A stretch of DNA of 64,000 nt from Stemphylium vesicarium (taxonomy: Eukaryota; Ascomycota; Dothideomycetes; Pleosporales; Pleosporaceae): the NCBI GenBank assembly GCA_004380135.1, contig QXCR01000075.1:124001-188000 (forward strand), in the 5' to 3' direction. Positions 34,796 to 47,504 of the stretch are shown here, piece after piece; the first letter of the stretch is position 1, and each line of letters begins with the position of its first letter. Made by a program: the position numbers and the translations under genes. A model generated the notes under the pieces. The model searched no databases, had not been told where the DNA came from, and saw only the letters and a program-made list of their open reading frames with translations.

Positions 34796-36070
34796 TTACA
34801 AATCATCGTCTCCCTGGGCGGCAACAACGACGGGCCAGCCATCTTTCCAGCCGAGATAGTTGTATCCAAAAAAAAACTGCTCCTTCTCATATCCAACACT
34901 TGGTCGCACTAAAGCCGTTAGCAGCGAAACCATGCAGGACCTTCGATGTCAAACATACCGTAGTGATAATACATTACAGTCCTCCCATTCTCGGGATGAT
35001 TCATAACACCCTGACCACCAGGTGCATATATGTCTCCATGACTAGCGAGTATCGTTGTGCCGCCATTCTCATCAAGACAGCTCTTGCCATCGCGATCGTA
35101 GAAGGGACCATTGGGTGCTTCCGAGCGGCACACCACAACATGGTAGACATGATCTGCGGGACCGAGACCACCAGCTAGCGTGTTACAGCAGTTTCCAACA
35201 CTGTAGAACATATAGTAGAAGTTGTCGTGTTTGTGAGTGATGGCGCCTTCGACGATCGTCGCACCCTGCGTGTCATTGCGTACAATGTTGGTGATGCGCT
35301 TGTTATCCCCAGCCCAGTTCCCGAAATTTTTCATGTCGTCGTGGGGGAAGAGTTCAATTTGGAATATGTCTTCCCAGTACGAACCGAAAGTGAAGTAGAT
35401 GGGGCTTTCGGGTGTTTCCTGGTAGACGAAAGGATCGATGAGGTTGTATTTCTTGGAGAGAGGAAGGCCGATGCTGCCGTGATCTTGCCAGCTGCCTGGT
35501 TCGAGTGAGAGCGAGGTGGCGACTCCAATGGAAGAGTTCTGGAGATTTATCTTAGAAACAGAGTAGTGGCAGTAGTACGTGTCGCCATGCTTCATCACTG
35601 ATGGGGCCTGTTCTTTGATGTCAGAAAGATCCTCAGTCTTTGAACGTTGGTAGGGGCGAGAAAAGTCCACGTACCCAGATGTCCTGTTCGTCAGTGACGA
35701 AGATACTAGTACCATTATGTAATAAAGCGCCCCGATAGCGCCAAGGTCCGCCAAGTGATGGTGCAGTCGCGATGGCTATGTTACCACTCGTTGAGAATCG
35801 CCAGTATGTTCCATCTTCGTACAAGATGCTGGGATCATGAATCCAGGAACAATTTCCGCTACACGGCTCCGGCTGCGGATAGAAACCGTCTACCAATGGA
35901 GGACCCGCCTGAGGATCTGGTACAGGTCGTGCGCCTGGTACCGGGCTTGCGGCCGTGTCATTGATAAGAAAAGGAAGAAATGTAGCACTAGTGACGACGA
36001 GTGCGGTAAGTAAGGCAGTGACAAATCTCCCAGGGCCTGAGTTCCGAATCATAATCTCGGACCCCGCCAT
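34796..36070 (-). CDS. glycoside hydrolase family 43 (arabinan endo-1,5-alpha-L-arabinosidase-like)
   Basis: Three exons (35675-36070, 34959-35607, 34796-34908) with introns of 67 and 50 bp give 385 aa. The last exon, VRPSVGYEKEQFFFGYNYLGW, completes the fold. Residues 17-37 form a hydrophobic signal anchor or signal peptide (FVTALLTALVVTSATFLPFL). The five-bladed GH43 propeller shows the catalytic base Asp79 in SWIHDPSILYEDGTYW. The pKa-modulating Asp is probably in YNLIDPFVY and the general acid Glu in TIVEGAITHKHDNFYYMFYS. It is predicted to be secreted or membrane-tethered and to cut alpha-1,5-arabinan of pectin side chains. Confidence 0.9.
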
Positions 36071-37383
36071 GATTGAGAATGAGTAGTACCAGTTTTTCGG
36101 AGTGTAGATGTTGCAAATTTGTCAGAAAGTACATGATGTTTCCCACACTTTATATCGAAGCAGGAAGTGAGATACATCAGGGGTCACGGGTGGGATTTCG
36201 AACTCAAGCGCTCTTTCGTCTGCAGTTGCAGCTGGCAGCTGACGCTGAGGCTTTTGGTTGACCCTTGGGAAGTAAACGGCGGTAGGTAATGTTGTGACAA
36301 TGACCCTCCTTGTGGCCGGGGATAGCTGCAATTATTGCATACTAAGCATGCGGATTGGTTGTACACGGTCCCGTGCAGACTCCTAGACTACCCTGTCAAT
36401 TCTCGAAGACCCTTAGAGTCCCTCATGAGGCGTATGTCCTGAACGCAAATGAGAGTCAGATGTCGACTCTTAGCCTGTCAATTTTGACCTCCTGTATTCA
36501 GCGGTGAGGCAACGACCGTAAGCGGGGCTAGGCTTTCAATTGTATTCCTTCCGGGTCAACATATTGAGGAGAGTCGTGTGACATCGTCGACTTTGTGTCC
36601 GATTCGAATACCGAGAGCCTGTTTCCTCACGGAACTTGAAATCGGAGATGTAATGGACCTGTCCGGATGTTGGAAGTGCCGATGCTATAACAGTTCTGCC
36701 ATACCATTGGCGCTTTGGCTGCTGAAGTTGTACACAGTGATGTCAGTATTGCCTCTGACACTTTCCCTGTTTCGCCTACGCGGTAACAGCCACGTGCGCT
36801 GTGTTTGGTGGTTTTAAATCGCACCAGAGCACTGTGTGAGACGTCACGCAAAGGTGATGTGCTTGGCGCTTTATTGCACCCGATTGATTGAAGAACGCGG
36901 TCGTGGGTTCTGTTTGCTCCGCCGCGCTGGTAGGTCGACCTCGTGAATACTAAAGCTCCGACAACAATAACGCTGGTCGTCTGTATAGTATGTTGTATTT
37001 ACAGGTCGACACGTAAGCAAGATATACCGAACCTGCTGATCGAGCGCAACGTGGCGACAGCTATGACCTTGTACCTGTGCAACGATAAGCCGCCTTGCAG
37101 CCGAAGGGTCCCAATCGGTGCTGATCGTACCGATTAGTGAGCTTACGGCTATGAAGAAATATCGTGTCCCTCTGACACTGTCGTAAGTGTGTGAGACTGG
37201 CTGTTGTCGCTGAAAAACCTGTATGATGAACGATGATTGGGATGCAAAGAGTGGGCGGTGGAAATGCTGGATAGACCCTGTCATCTGGCGACGGGCGTAT
37301 CTAAGCGGAGTACGTGCATTATTTGTTGCTGTATCACCTATCTTGGGTTTTCCATGCTTCTCTTATTCCCCAATTGTCACAAT
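36071..37383. other. 1.3 kb intergenic region
   Basis: Holds the GH43 promoter and the 3' region of the next SDR gene. Open frames lack domains; no gene supported. Confidence 0.5.
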
Positions 37384-38334
37384 TTAGCTTGGCGTTTTGT
37401 AGCCATCAACGTCTGTGCTGTTGCTCCATTTGTCAAACCTCTTGACGCTCTCATTGTACGTATCCAGCTTCTTGTTGATCAGACTGTATGCGTCGGTGCC
37501 GACAATGCATCGCATAGGCGGATCGTCCATGACGGCCAGGTCGTAGAAGACCTGCGCAGCCTTTACAGGGTCTACACAGAACTGTAAGCGGATAATCAAG
37601 TCATTGGCTACGCAGAGTGACATACCTCCAGCCTGGGAGCCATGGCGCCCTTGGGCCTGCTTCTTTGGATCGACATCGGCGTATGCCGGATGCGAGATCT
37701 CACCAAAGTCCATGCTGCGACCGCTCCAATCGGTGCGGAAGCCACCAGGCTCTATGCAGGTGAACTTGATACCCCACTCCGGTTTCACTTCCTTGGAAAT
37801 GGCTTCGGTGAAGCCTTCCACAGCCCATTTGCTGGCACAGTAGATGGAGAAGTTAGGTACGCCTATTATTCGTTAGTTGTGACCATATGGTTGTAGAGCA
37901 GTATATTCACCAATTTGACCACCAATGGAAGTAACCTGCTGGATGACACCCCCAGTCTTCAAGTCGCGCATGGTCTCCATAGCTTTCCTCGTTACGTCAA
38001 TCAGACCGAAGAAGTTGATCTCCATCTGCTGCCTGATCTGGTTCTCTGATAAGGTCTCGAATGGGCCATTCAAGCCGTACCCAGCATTGTTGACGACTAC
38101 ATCGACGCGTTTGAACTTCTTAATCGCAGCGTCAAAAGCGTTGTCGATAGAATCCTTCTTCGTTACATCGAGGTCCACAAGCAAGCTGTTCGAGTCATTC
38201 GCACCGTCGAAAGACAGCTTAGAGGAATTGCGTGCGGTAGCGACAACGTAGTCACCCTTTTGAAGGACGACTTTGACGAGCTCTTCACCGAAGCCGGTTG
38301 AACAGCCGGTGATGAGAAATACGCGAGGTGCCAT
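37384..38334 (-). CDS. short-chain dehydrogenase/reductase, classical type
   Basis: Three exons (37911-38334, 37626-37862, 37384-37571) give 282 aa. The cofactor motif is GCSTGFGE (residues 10-17), NNAGYG is at the expected position, the catalytic Ser is in VTSIGGQIG and YxxxK is in IYCASKWAVEGF. The C-terminal EPGGFRTDW is typical of this group, which acts on aldehydes, ketones or retinol-like alcohols with NADP. Intron 2 (37572-37625) is exactly 54 bp and has no in-frame stop, so unspliced RNA would add 18 residues and give 300 aa. I favour splicing because the donor GTATGT and the joined sequence QAGGDPVKAAQVFYDLA are canonical. Confidence 0.88.
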
Positions 38335-39180
38335 GATGTTGGCGACTGAGAAGCGAGTCTAGAATAGGGAATTGGGAGATGAGATCTGACTTGTCAATAC
38401 AATGGGGCTTTCAATGGCTCCTCATATATAGTGAGGCTCTCTGGGTCATGCCGAACGACGTCAGGTGCAGCAATAACTATTACGTCAGTATCAAGCAGAG
38501 GAAGCTCACGGCGTTAACGGAGCTAGCTACGCGACATCTGGCCTCGTCTCCACCCCTCTCGAGTATGTACTTATCGACCAGATCTTGGTGCAGGCAGTAA
38601 TTGCCGTAGGGCGAAATTATTCCCGACTGTCTTCGGACTGATGTTACTATTGCTTACTGGCGCCCGTCAATGATATAAATGATCTGGGAGCCCTAAGAAT
38701 AGAGAGCATTCAAATATCCAAAAGTCAGCTTGCGTCAGCCATGGGAAGTTGGTGAAGTCAAGGGGAAAGTGCTATCTATCGTGCAGCCAAGAACTCCTGT
38801 GGAAGGAGGGGTTGTCCGCAGATAACGTCCTGTTTGCATCATTGGGGGCAGACAAGCAAGCGGAGAATGCTGTAAAATTTCATATCGATGAGCTACATGC
38901 ATCCCTTGGATACATGAGGACATGAAGGGGAGACGAGTGCTAGACTGGAAGAGGAGGGTTAATGGCACTCGACACGCGCGCCGGAAGCGGACTAGCGCCG
39001 ACGCGATCGCGCTTTCCAGGGCGGGCTGAATCTGCCCCTCGCAACTTCACCGGGGTAACAAGGCCAAACAATACATTTTCAAGATACCCACGACGTTCGA
39101 ATACCCTTTGGCTTGCTTTTTGCTGTAATCTCTTTTTGCGAATTTCGGCCGCTTGATCTGTCTGGTCTCGGAAGCACGAC
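38335..39180. other. divergent intergenic region between SDR and MCM3
   Basis: About 850 bp holding both promoters. No further gene seen. Confidence 0.45.
38974..39012 (+). promoter_or_regulatory. candidate MCB-like ACGCG elements upstream of MCM3
   Basis: ACGCGCGCC at 38974 and ACGCGATCGCGC at 39001 lie about 170-210 bp before the MCM3 start. In yeasts, MBF binds ACGCGT to drive G1/S genes including MCM genes. These are imperfect matches, so the call is tentative. Confidence 0.3.
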
Positions 39181-41927
<2,747 letters not shown>

Positions 41928-43161
41928 GCGAGGTCATGTTCGTGTTTCATGTCGCGCAATGCGATTCCTTTGGATAGAATTCATGCTTCTGAGCGCAATG
42001 TGAGCAATATCTACCTGAAGCACTTCTAAACTTCTGCACTGGCGAGCTTCCCCTGCACTGACGCCACATCCGTGTAGTCAGTCATCAACGTTTCTACTCA
42101 TTCGTTCTCGTAAAAAGACACCAATGCGCCATCATCGTAGCAACTTGATTGAAATCAATCTAGGTATTGGATATGTTGTTTTCGCTCCGAGCAGATGTAC
42201 AAGTTCAGACCTGCGACTGGGAAGACGATGACGCCTTTGAAATGCAAAGTCAGCGCCAGGCGATCAAGCTACCGCGGAAGCGTTATCTTGAGTGCTGCGA
42301 TTAAGCTAGCGTTTCCTGCTGAGAAATACCTCGGCAGTTTGGCCGATGGAAGAACATTGAGAATTCACTAGACATCCTTCGAATGTCGTCGATTGCAGAT
42401 CAGTGGGCGATAAGATTGAACATCAGCCTAACAATCCCCTTTGGGGGTGCGTCGATGTGTTCGGGACAAAAGTCGGATCCAATCTGGCAAGGCTTCCTTT
42501 TCACTTGCCGTATATCGCCGACCTCATCAAGGGCGCGTGTTGCGCAAAGAGGAAGGACTGGCGGACGAGTCCGACGAGAGTACTTGTTGGCTGTGGGCCT
42601 TGACGGACTTGACCGACTGGAGCATTGATTCTGATTCGAAGGGTTTTCAAGGGGCAAATGGTGTTGTGTCTTACAAAGCCAGCTCTCTTTTTGTAAGAAA
42701 TCCGGACTATAATTCAACTCTTTCATCGGTCAATTGAGAGTTTCATTTGGACTGTGTTGATTGGAGCAAAAGACTTTTGTTTACATGTCTCTACCGTGAA
42801 GTTGCATCAAGAATACGACCGCATATTAATCAACATATCTCAACGGTAGCTCGATTGACCCATCGCCGACGCGGGAGAATCAAGGTACCGTTAAACTAAC
42901 CATGAGCGTGGGTCTAACAACGTCAGTATCGGCTGGTCCAGCCTCGAGCCCTGCATAGTCGGGCCTTCTAGCTCAAAACCTACCCCGCATGTCGTCACAG
43001 CAAAGATGCTCTCCAGAAGAAAAGTTGAGAGTTAAAAAGTCAGAAAGAGCCCGCTCTAAAATATCGTCACACATCACATCTACACCTCAATTCCACTGCT
43101 TCTTCTACACCACCCATACACTATATTACACAAAAACCCAGCTCAAACACATATACCCATC
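41928..43161. other. 1.2 kb intergenic region
   Basis: Between MCM3 and the Hsp31-like gene. Short frames only; no gene supported. Confidence 0.5.
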
Positions 43162-43851
43162 ATGTCCAAGCCCAACGTCCTCTTCGTCCTCACCTCGCAC
43201 AACCAGCTCGGCGACACAGGCAAGCCCACCGGCTGGTACCTCCCCGAGCTCGCGCACCCCTACCACGTCCTGCGCAACAAAGCCAACATCACCGTCGCCT
43301 CGCCCAAGGGCGGCGAAGCGCCACTCGACCCTGCCTCGATCGAAGCCGGCAAAGACGACGTGTCCGTCGCCTTCCTCAACAACGACTCACAAGTCTGGAA
43401 GACAACACAGAAGCTGAGCGACTTCATCGGCAAGGCCAAAGACTTCGATGCCATCTTCTACGTCGGCGGCCACGGCCCCATGTTCGATCTCGTCGACGAC
43501 GCCACGTCGCAGCAGTTGATCCGCGAGTTTTGGGAGGCGGATAAGATTGTTTCCGCCGTGTGCCATGCGCCCGCTGTCTTCTACAATGCTAAGCTGAGCG
43601 ATGGCAGTCTGCTTGTTGCCGGCAAGGAGGTTACTGCGTTTACGAATGCGGAGGAGGAGCAGGTTGGCTTGACAAAGGCTGTGCCGTTCTTGCCTGAGGA
43701 TGCGCTGAACAAGGCATCTGGTGGCAAGTTTGTCAAGGCGGCGGAGCCGTGGGGTGAGAAGGTTGTTGTCTCTGGTAGGTTGATTACTGGACAGAACCCT
43801 ACCAGTGCGACGGCTGTTGGTGAGGCGATTGCGAAGGCTCTGGGTGTTTAG
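43162..43851 (+). CDS. Hsp31/DJ-1/PfpI family protein, glutathione-independent glyoxalase III-like
   Basis: A single exon of 229 aa, the usual length of fungal Hsp31-like proteins. Family motifs are LFVLTSHNQLGDTGKPTGWYLPELAHPY at the start, with acidic Glu29, and the nucleophile elbow SAVCHAPAVF, with Cys134 and His135. YVGGHGPMFDL is the glycine-rich loop. Known members convert methylglyoxal to lactate without glutathione and protect against carbonyl and oxidative stress in the cytosol. The 5' leader is CT/AC-rich and the codon use strongly biased, so high expression is likely. Confidence 0.93.
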   Translation: MSKPNVLFVLTSHNQLGDTGKPTGWYLPELAHPYHVLRNKANITVASPKGGEAPLDPASIEAGKDDVSVAFLNNDSQVWKTTQKLSDFIGKAKDFDAIFYVGGHGPMFDLVDDATSQQLIREFWEADKIVSAVCHAPAVFYNAKLSDGSLLVAGKEVTAFTNAEEEQVGLTKAVPFLPEDALNKASGGKFVKAAEPWGEKVVVSGRLITGQNPTSATAVGEAIAKALGV

Positions 43852-44075
43852 ATTTATCTTGTAATTCTATGTCAAAATAATGTAAAGTAATATTGGTTCA
43901 ATGTGTCATCAGTGTGGCAAAGCTTATGGCACATGTGGAAATGTTGATGGTAATGCGGACGTTAATGTGAAATTATTCCTCCTCATAACGGTTAACAGGG
44001 GTATTATTTACAGCTAAACTTCACCACAACCTCAACATCCTATCCTCATCTCATGACACGAAATCTCTGGCTGCT
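43852..44075. other. short convergent spacer
   Basis: Holds the 3' ends of the Hsp31-like and esterase genes. Nothing else seen. Confidence 0.5.
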
Positions 44076-45302
44076 TCATACGTACTCGTACACGACCGAA
44101 GTAACAGTCTCATAGATGGTAGCAGGCGGGCAAGCAGCAGGCTCAACAGGGTACTCCGGTGCCTTAGTAGTAGTAGCAGCATCCGATGGCTCAACCGGTA
44201 GGTAAGGAGTCTCACTCGGCTTCTCCGAAGCGATCATGGAGCTTGAAGCCGGCATAGTAGAGTTGCCGTAGTACTTGGAAGAGCTGGGCACTACGGTGAC
44301 GGGGTAGCCTGTGGCCGAATCGTCAGTAGAAGTTGTGGAAGTTCCGTTGGCGCTGGCAGTAGTTACGGGGATGTAGGATGAGACCATGGTGGTAGGCTTG
44401 GCGACAGTGCTGGACTTGAGATCCGAGCTGATGATGAAGGTGGTCTCGGGGATCACAATGGTGCTTGAGGTCTCGATTGAAGTGACCGCAGCGGAAGAGG
44501 TCTCTGGAGTAGGGGTGGGCGTGGCGGTGCTGGAAGGGGCCGCGGACGAGGAGGGCTTGCTCAGGAGAGGAGTAAGCTTATTGACGACCCAGGTGGACGC
44601 CTCATCAGTGTACAGGTCGAAGTAGTTAAGATGTTGAGAGACATCGTCGCCGTTGGCGCAGACTGGGTCACCGGCAGCGCAGTACGAGCGCAAGACGGAA
44701 GAGTAGCGGTTGAGGCGCTCAAGGTTGGCACCAGTACGGGGCCAGGCCTGCTTGTCGGCACCATCGAGAACGTTGTATGGCTGGTTGGCAGTGTGCTTGA
44801 CATCACCCCACAGGAGAGCAGCCTTGAGGGCCTGGCCAGCTGGCGAAGCAGAGTCAAGGCCAAGAGTCTGGTCGTCAACGCTACAAGCATCGGCGCCTCC
44901 TCCGCTAAGAAGAGCACCGGAGACCATGGCACCCTGAGAGTAACCGTTCAGGACGATCAATGTATCCGGGCATTGAGCGTTGTACTCGGTGATTTGCTTG
45001 ATACCGTTGACGGCACCTTCTACGATGGTAGGGCAGAACTCGGCGCCAAGAGTGGCGTCAAAGACTACGTCCATGTAGTCACACGAGTTGCCTTGAGCCT
45101 CAAACTTCTGGCAGGTGGCGTCGATGAATGGCGTGGTACGGCCATCGTGGTAAGGAGCATCGTTTCCGCGAGCCATGAAGATTGCTACATCGTTACAGGC
45201 AGCGGTGAGCTTGGGAGGAGTGGTGCCTTGTGCGCGGGCGAGGGGGAGAGCGGCAAGGACAGCAGCGGCGAGGCCCTGCTTCATTGAAGTCGTAGAAGGC
45301 AT
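44076..45302 (-). CDS. secreted cutinase / acetylxylan esterase-like (CE5) with Ser/Thr-rich tail
   Basis: A single exon of 408 aa. Signal peptide at residues 1-24 (KQGLAAAVLAALPLARA). The CE5 fold shows IFMARGNDAPYHDGRT, the GYSQGAMV nucleophile elbow, the Asp in CAAGDPVC and His in SQHLNYF, completing a Ser-Asp-His triad. Cys residues flank these as in cutinase-type enzymes. After about residue 250 the protein is Ser/Thr/Pro-rich (SKPSSSAAPSSTATPTPTP), likely O-glycosylated. It ends VTSVVYEYV, without a clear GPI signal. It is expected to act on plant cell-wall esters or cutin outside the cell. Confidence 0.9.
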   Translation of the reverse strand: MPSTTSMKQGLAAAVLAALPLARAQGTTPPKLTAACNDVAIFMARGNDAPYHDGRTTPFIDATCQKFEAQGNSCDYMDVVFDATLGAEFCPTIVEGAVNGIKQITEYNAQCPDTLIVLNGYSQGAMVSGALLSGGGADACSVDDQTLGLDSASPAGQALKAALLWGDVKHTANQPYNVLDGADKQAWPRTGANLERLNRYSSVLRSYCAAGDPVCANGDDVSQHLNYFDLYTDEASTWVVNKLTPLLSKPSSSAAPSSTATPTPTPETSSAAVTSIETSSTIVIPETTFIISSDLKSSTVAKPTTMVSSYIPVTTASANGTSTTSTDDSATGYPVTVVPSSSKYYGNSTMPASSSMIASEKPSETPYLPVEPSDAATTTKAPEYPVEPAACPPATIYETVTSVVYEYV

Positions 45303-47492
45303 GATGAGAAGTTCGTGACAGAGTCGTGGTCTATTTGCTTTATGTTTTGGTGTTCGACGGAGCGAATGATATTATAGGTCGATGGATTCGATAGCGACGG
45401 TCGTGAGGGTATTAATTATAAGAATAAAATTGCATTAACAAATGTCTCTTTTGTCGCTTGAAAGTGGAGCGAGAGGGGATGGCCGAGCGAACGGACAGAT
45501 ACTACGCAATAGGGAAGTATGAAGAGCGTGCAAGAAAAAAACATGAGACGAAGCAGGAGGGTATACAAGATATGTCAAACTGTGAGTGGAGCCCCCCGTA
45601 TCCAGGGACTCCATCGCTTACTTTATCGATATGTCTGTGGGTATAGGAACCCCGATCGTGCAGGCGGATGCTTGCAAGCGCATGCACTTTTTAGAAAGTG
45701 CTCGAGCCGTCCGCAGGCCTAGCACACCAGACTATTGTATATCCACAGATGCTGCAACCTTAATAAGCTAGCAGTGCATCGCTAGTACAGGAGAGGCAAT
45801 ACAAGATCCTAATGGTGAGTCGTGGGGCTCGCCTTGCATTACAACCACCGGCATTATGTCGTATCAGGTGAGCGAGATATGATAAGCTACCCGGACGGCT
45901 TGCGGCGCAGTGATTCCCGGAAGAGGTGAGAAATGGTGAGAAGTCATGGTCGTAGTATCCGTCCTCTCGAGAGTTTGACCTCTTGTTGTGGATACTCGAC
46001 AATTCACGCAGCGCGCTGTCGAGAAAGTATGCCGACATATTTTCGTCGTGCCAGTCGATGCGAAAGGGATGACCCGAAACTCCGATCATTCGAGACCCTG
46101 TCTACTCCCGGTCGCGGACTATACTACTCTTGCGACAAAGACCGTGGTCCTTCCCCCCTCCAGTTCCTGAGCCGCGAGAATGGGTAAATCACCCCCGGAT
46201 CTGCGATCGGCTGTAATCTCCGGCATCATCGACTATGGATTTGTGTAGTGTACCATCAAAGGTTTCCTCAACGTAGGAAAAGGAGGACCGCCGGACCTTG
46301 GACTACTGTTTGAGAGGTGAAAATTTTGATCGTGACAGCATCGCTGTTCGGCAAAGAACCGGCCTCCGGATACGAGCTATGGATTAGCTATGACAACAAC
46401 GTTCTGACTTGCATTGCTAGCGGCTGTTGTACGAATGTATTTTGGGACGCTTGCGCAATGGCGCTGGCTCCAGGGTAGGCTGTAGAGGTAGTGAAGCGGT
46501 GCCTGCTTAGCGCAGGCCCATTCTGTTATCGAAGTGATGACGAAATGCGTGCAAATGCCGAATGCACTCCGCTCTGCATGCAAAAAAGAAAAGCGGGCTC
46601 GTAGGATGCATCACGAGACTCAGGGCAGGCGATACGAAGTGCGCCACGAGAAGAAAAGATTGTATTTAGGGATATCTATCTAAGAAAGCAATCTTTGCGC
46701 CGAATGCGGCTTGGATGTTAATCGACGTATGGCTGTTGGCCAAAGTCTTGGCGTCGCCGGTTAGCTTTGGGGGCTAGAAGTGCATCATCAGCTCCGCCAG
46801 AGCATTCCAAAGGTGGTGGAAAGTGAAATTAAGCATACAACAAACGAGATCCGGTTGTGAAGCAGCCGCACAAATGCATGTCATCTGTAGGAACTCCCCT
46901 AGCGCCTTCTCGACACATCTGGGCAGGCTCTGCCTTGCGCTTTGCCATACCTCAAGGATCACCAGTTGTCAGCACCCAGGTCTTCGAGATTTACGAAATA
47001 CCACCTTGGACGCAACACACCAGAGACGCTTTATAACTACATTGTATGCTGACGGCAGCAACGCTTGCGCGATCCATCGTTGCATCTCGTTAGTCGCCAT
47101 TTTTTCAGCTCAGTCACCCACAGACGCCGTGGCGCAATGCGTCCAATTATTTCTTTCATCGTGACCAAACGTGGTACAAATAGTACTGCGCACGACCAGA
47201 ACTAATGTACTGTATCTGCGCCGATGTGCCTTGCAAAAAGCAATATTGCTGTCTTGCAGAAGTCTTAAATCAGGCGGAAGCCCTGTCGCCTTCTCTCCCT
47301 TTAGTAGCATCGCAGTCGCACAGCACACCAATCTGTTCCTTTTACCGGGTTTTCGAGATTCAAACACCTATTTTTGAACAGTCCTCCGCGCACGCCTTTG
47401 CGCACGAAAGCCTTTAGCCGTGGAGTCGCGCTGGGGCCATTCTCTTCTTTTTACAACTTCCCAAGGCAGCATGTCCCATCAAACAGTGTGAA
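45303..47492. other. 2.2 kb gene-poor interval
   Basis: No supported gene on either strand. Short overlapping frames only. It borders the ankyrin pseudogene and forms part of an accessory stretch to about 53 kb. Confidence 0.5.
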
Positions 47493-47504
47493 GTGATTTG
47501 CAAT

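Noticed and set aside
38974..39012. Perfect MCB box at the MCM3 promoter
   Set aside because: Only ACGCG cores are present, not ACGCGT, so it was kept as a weak candidate rather than a finding.
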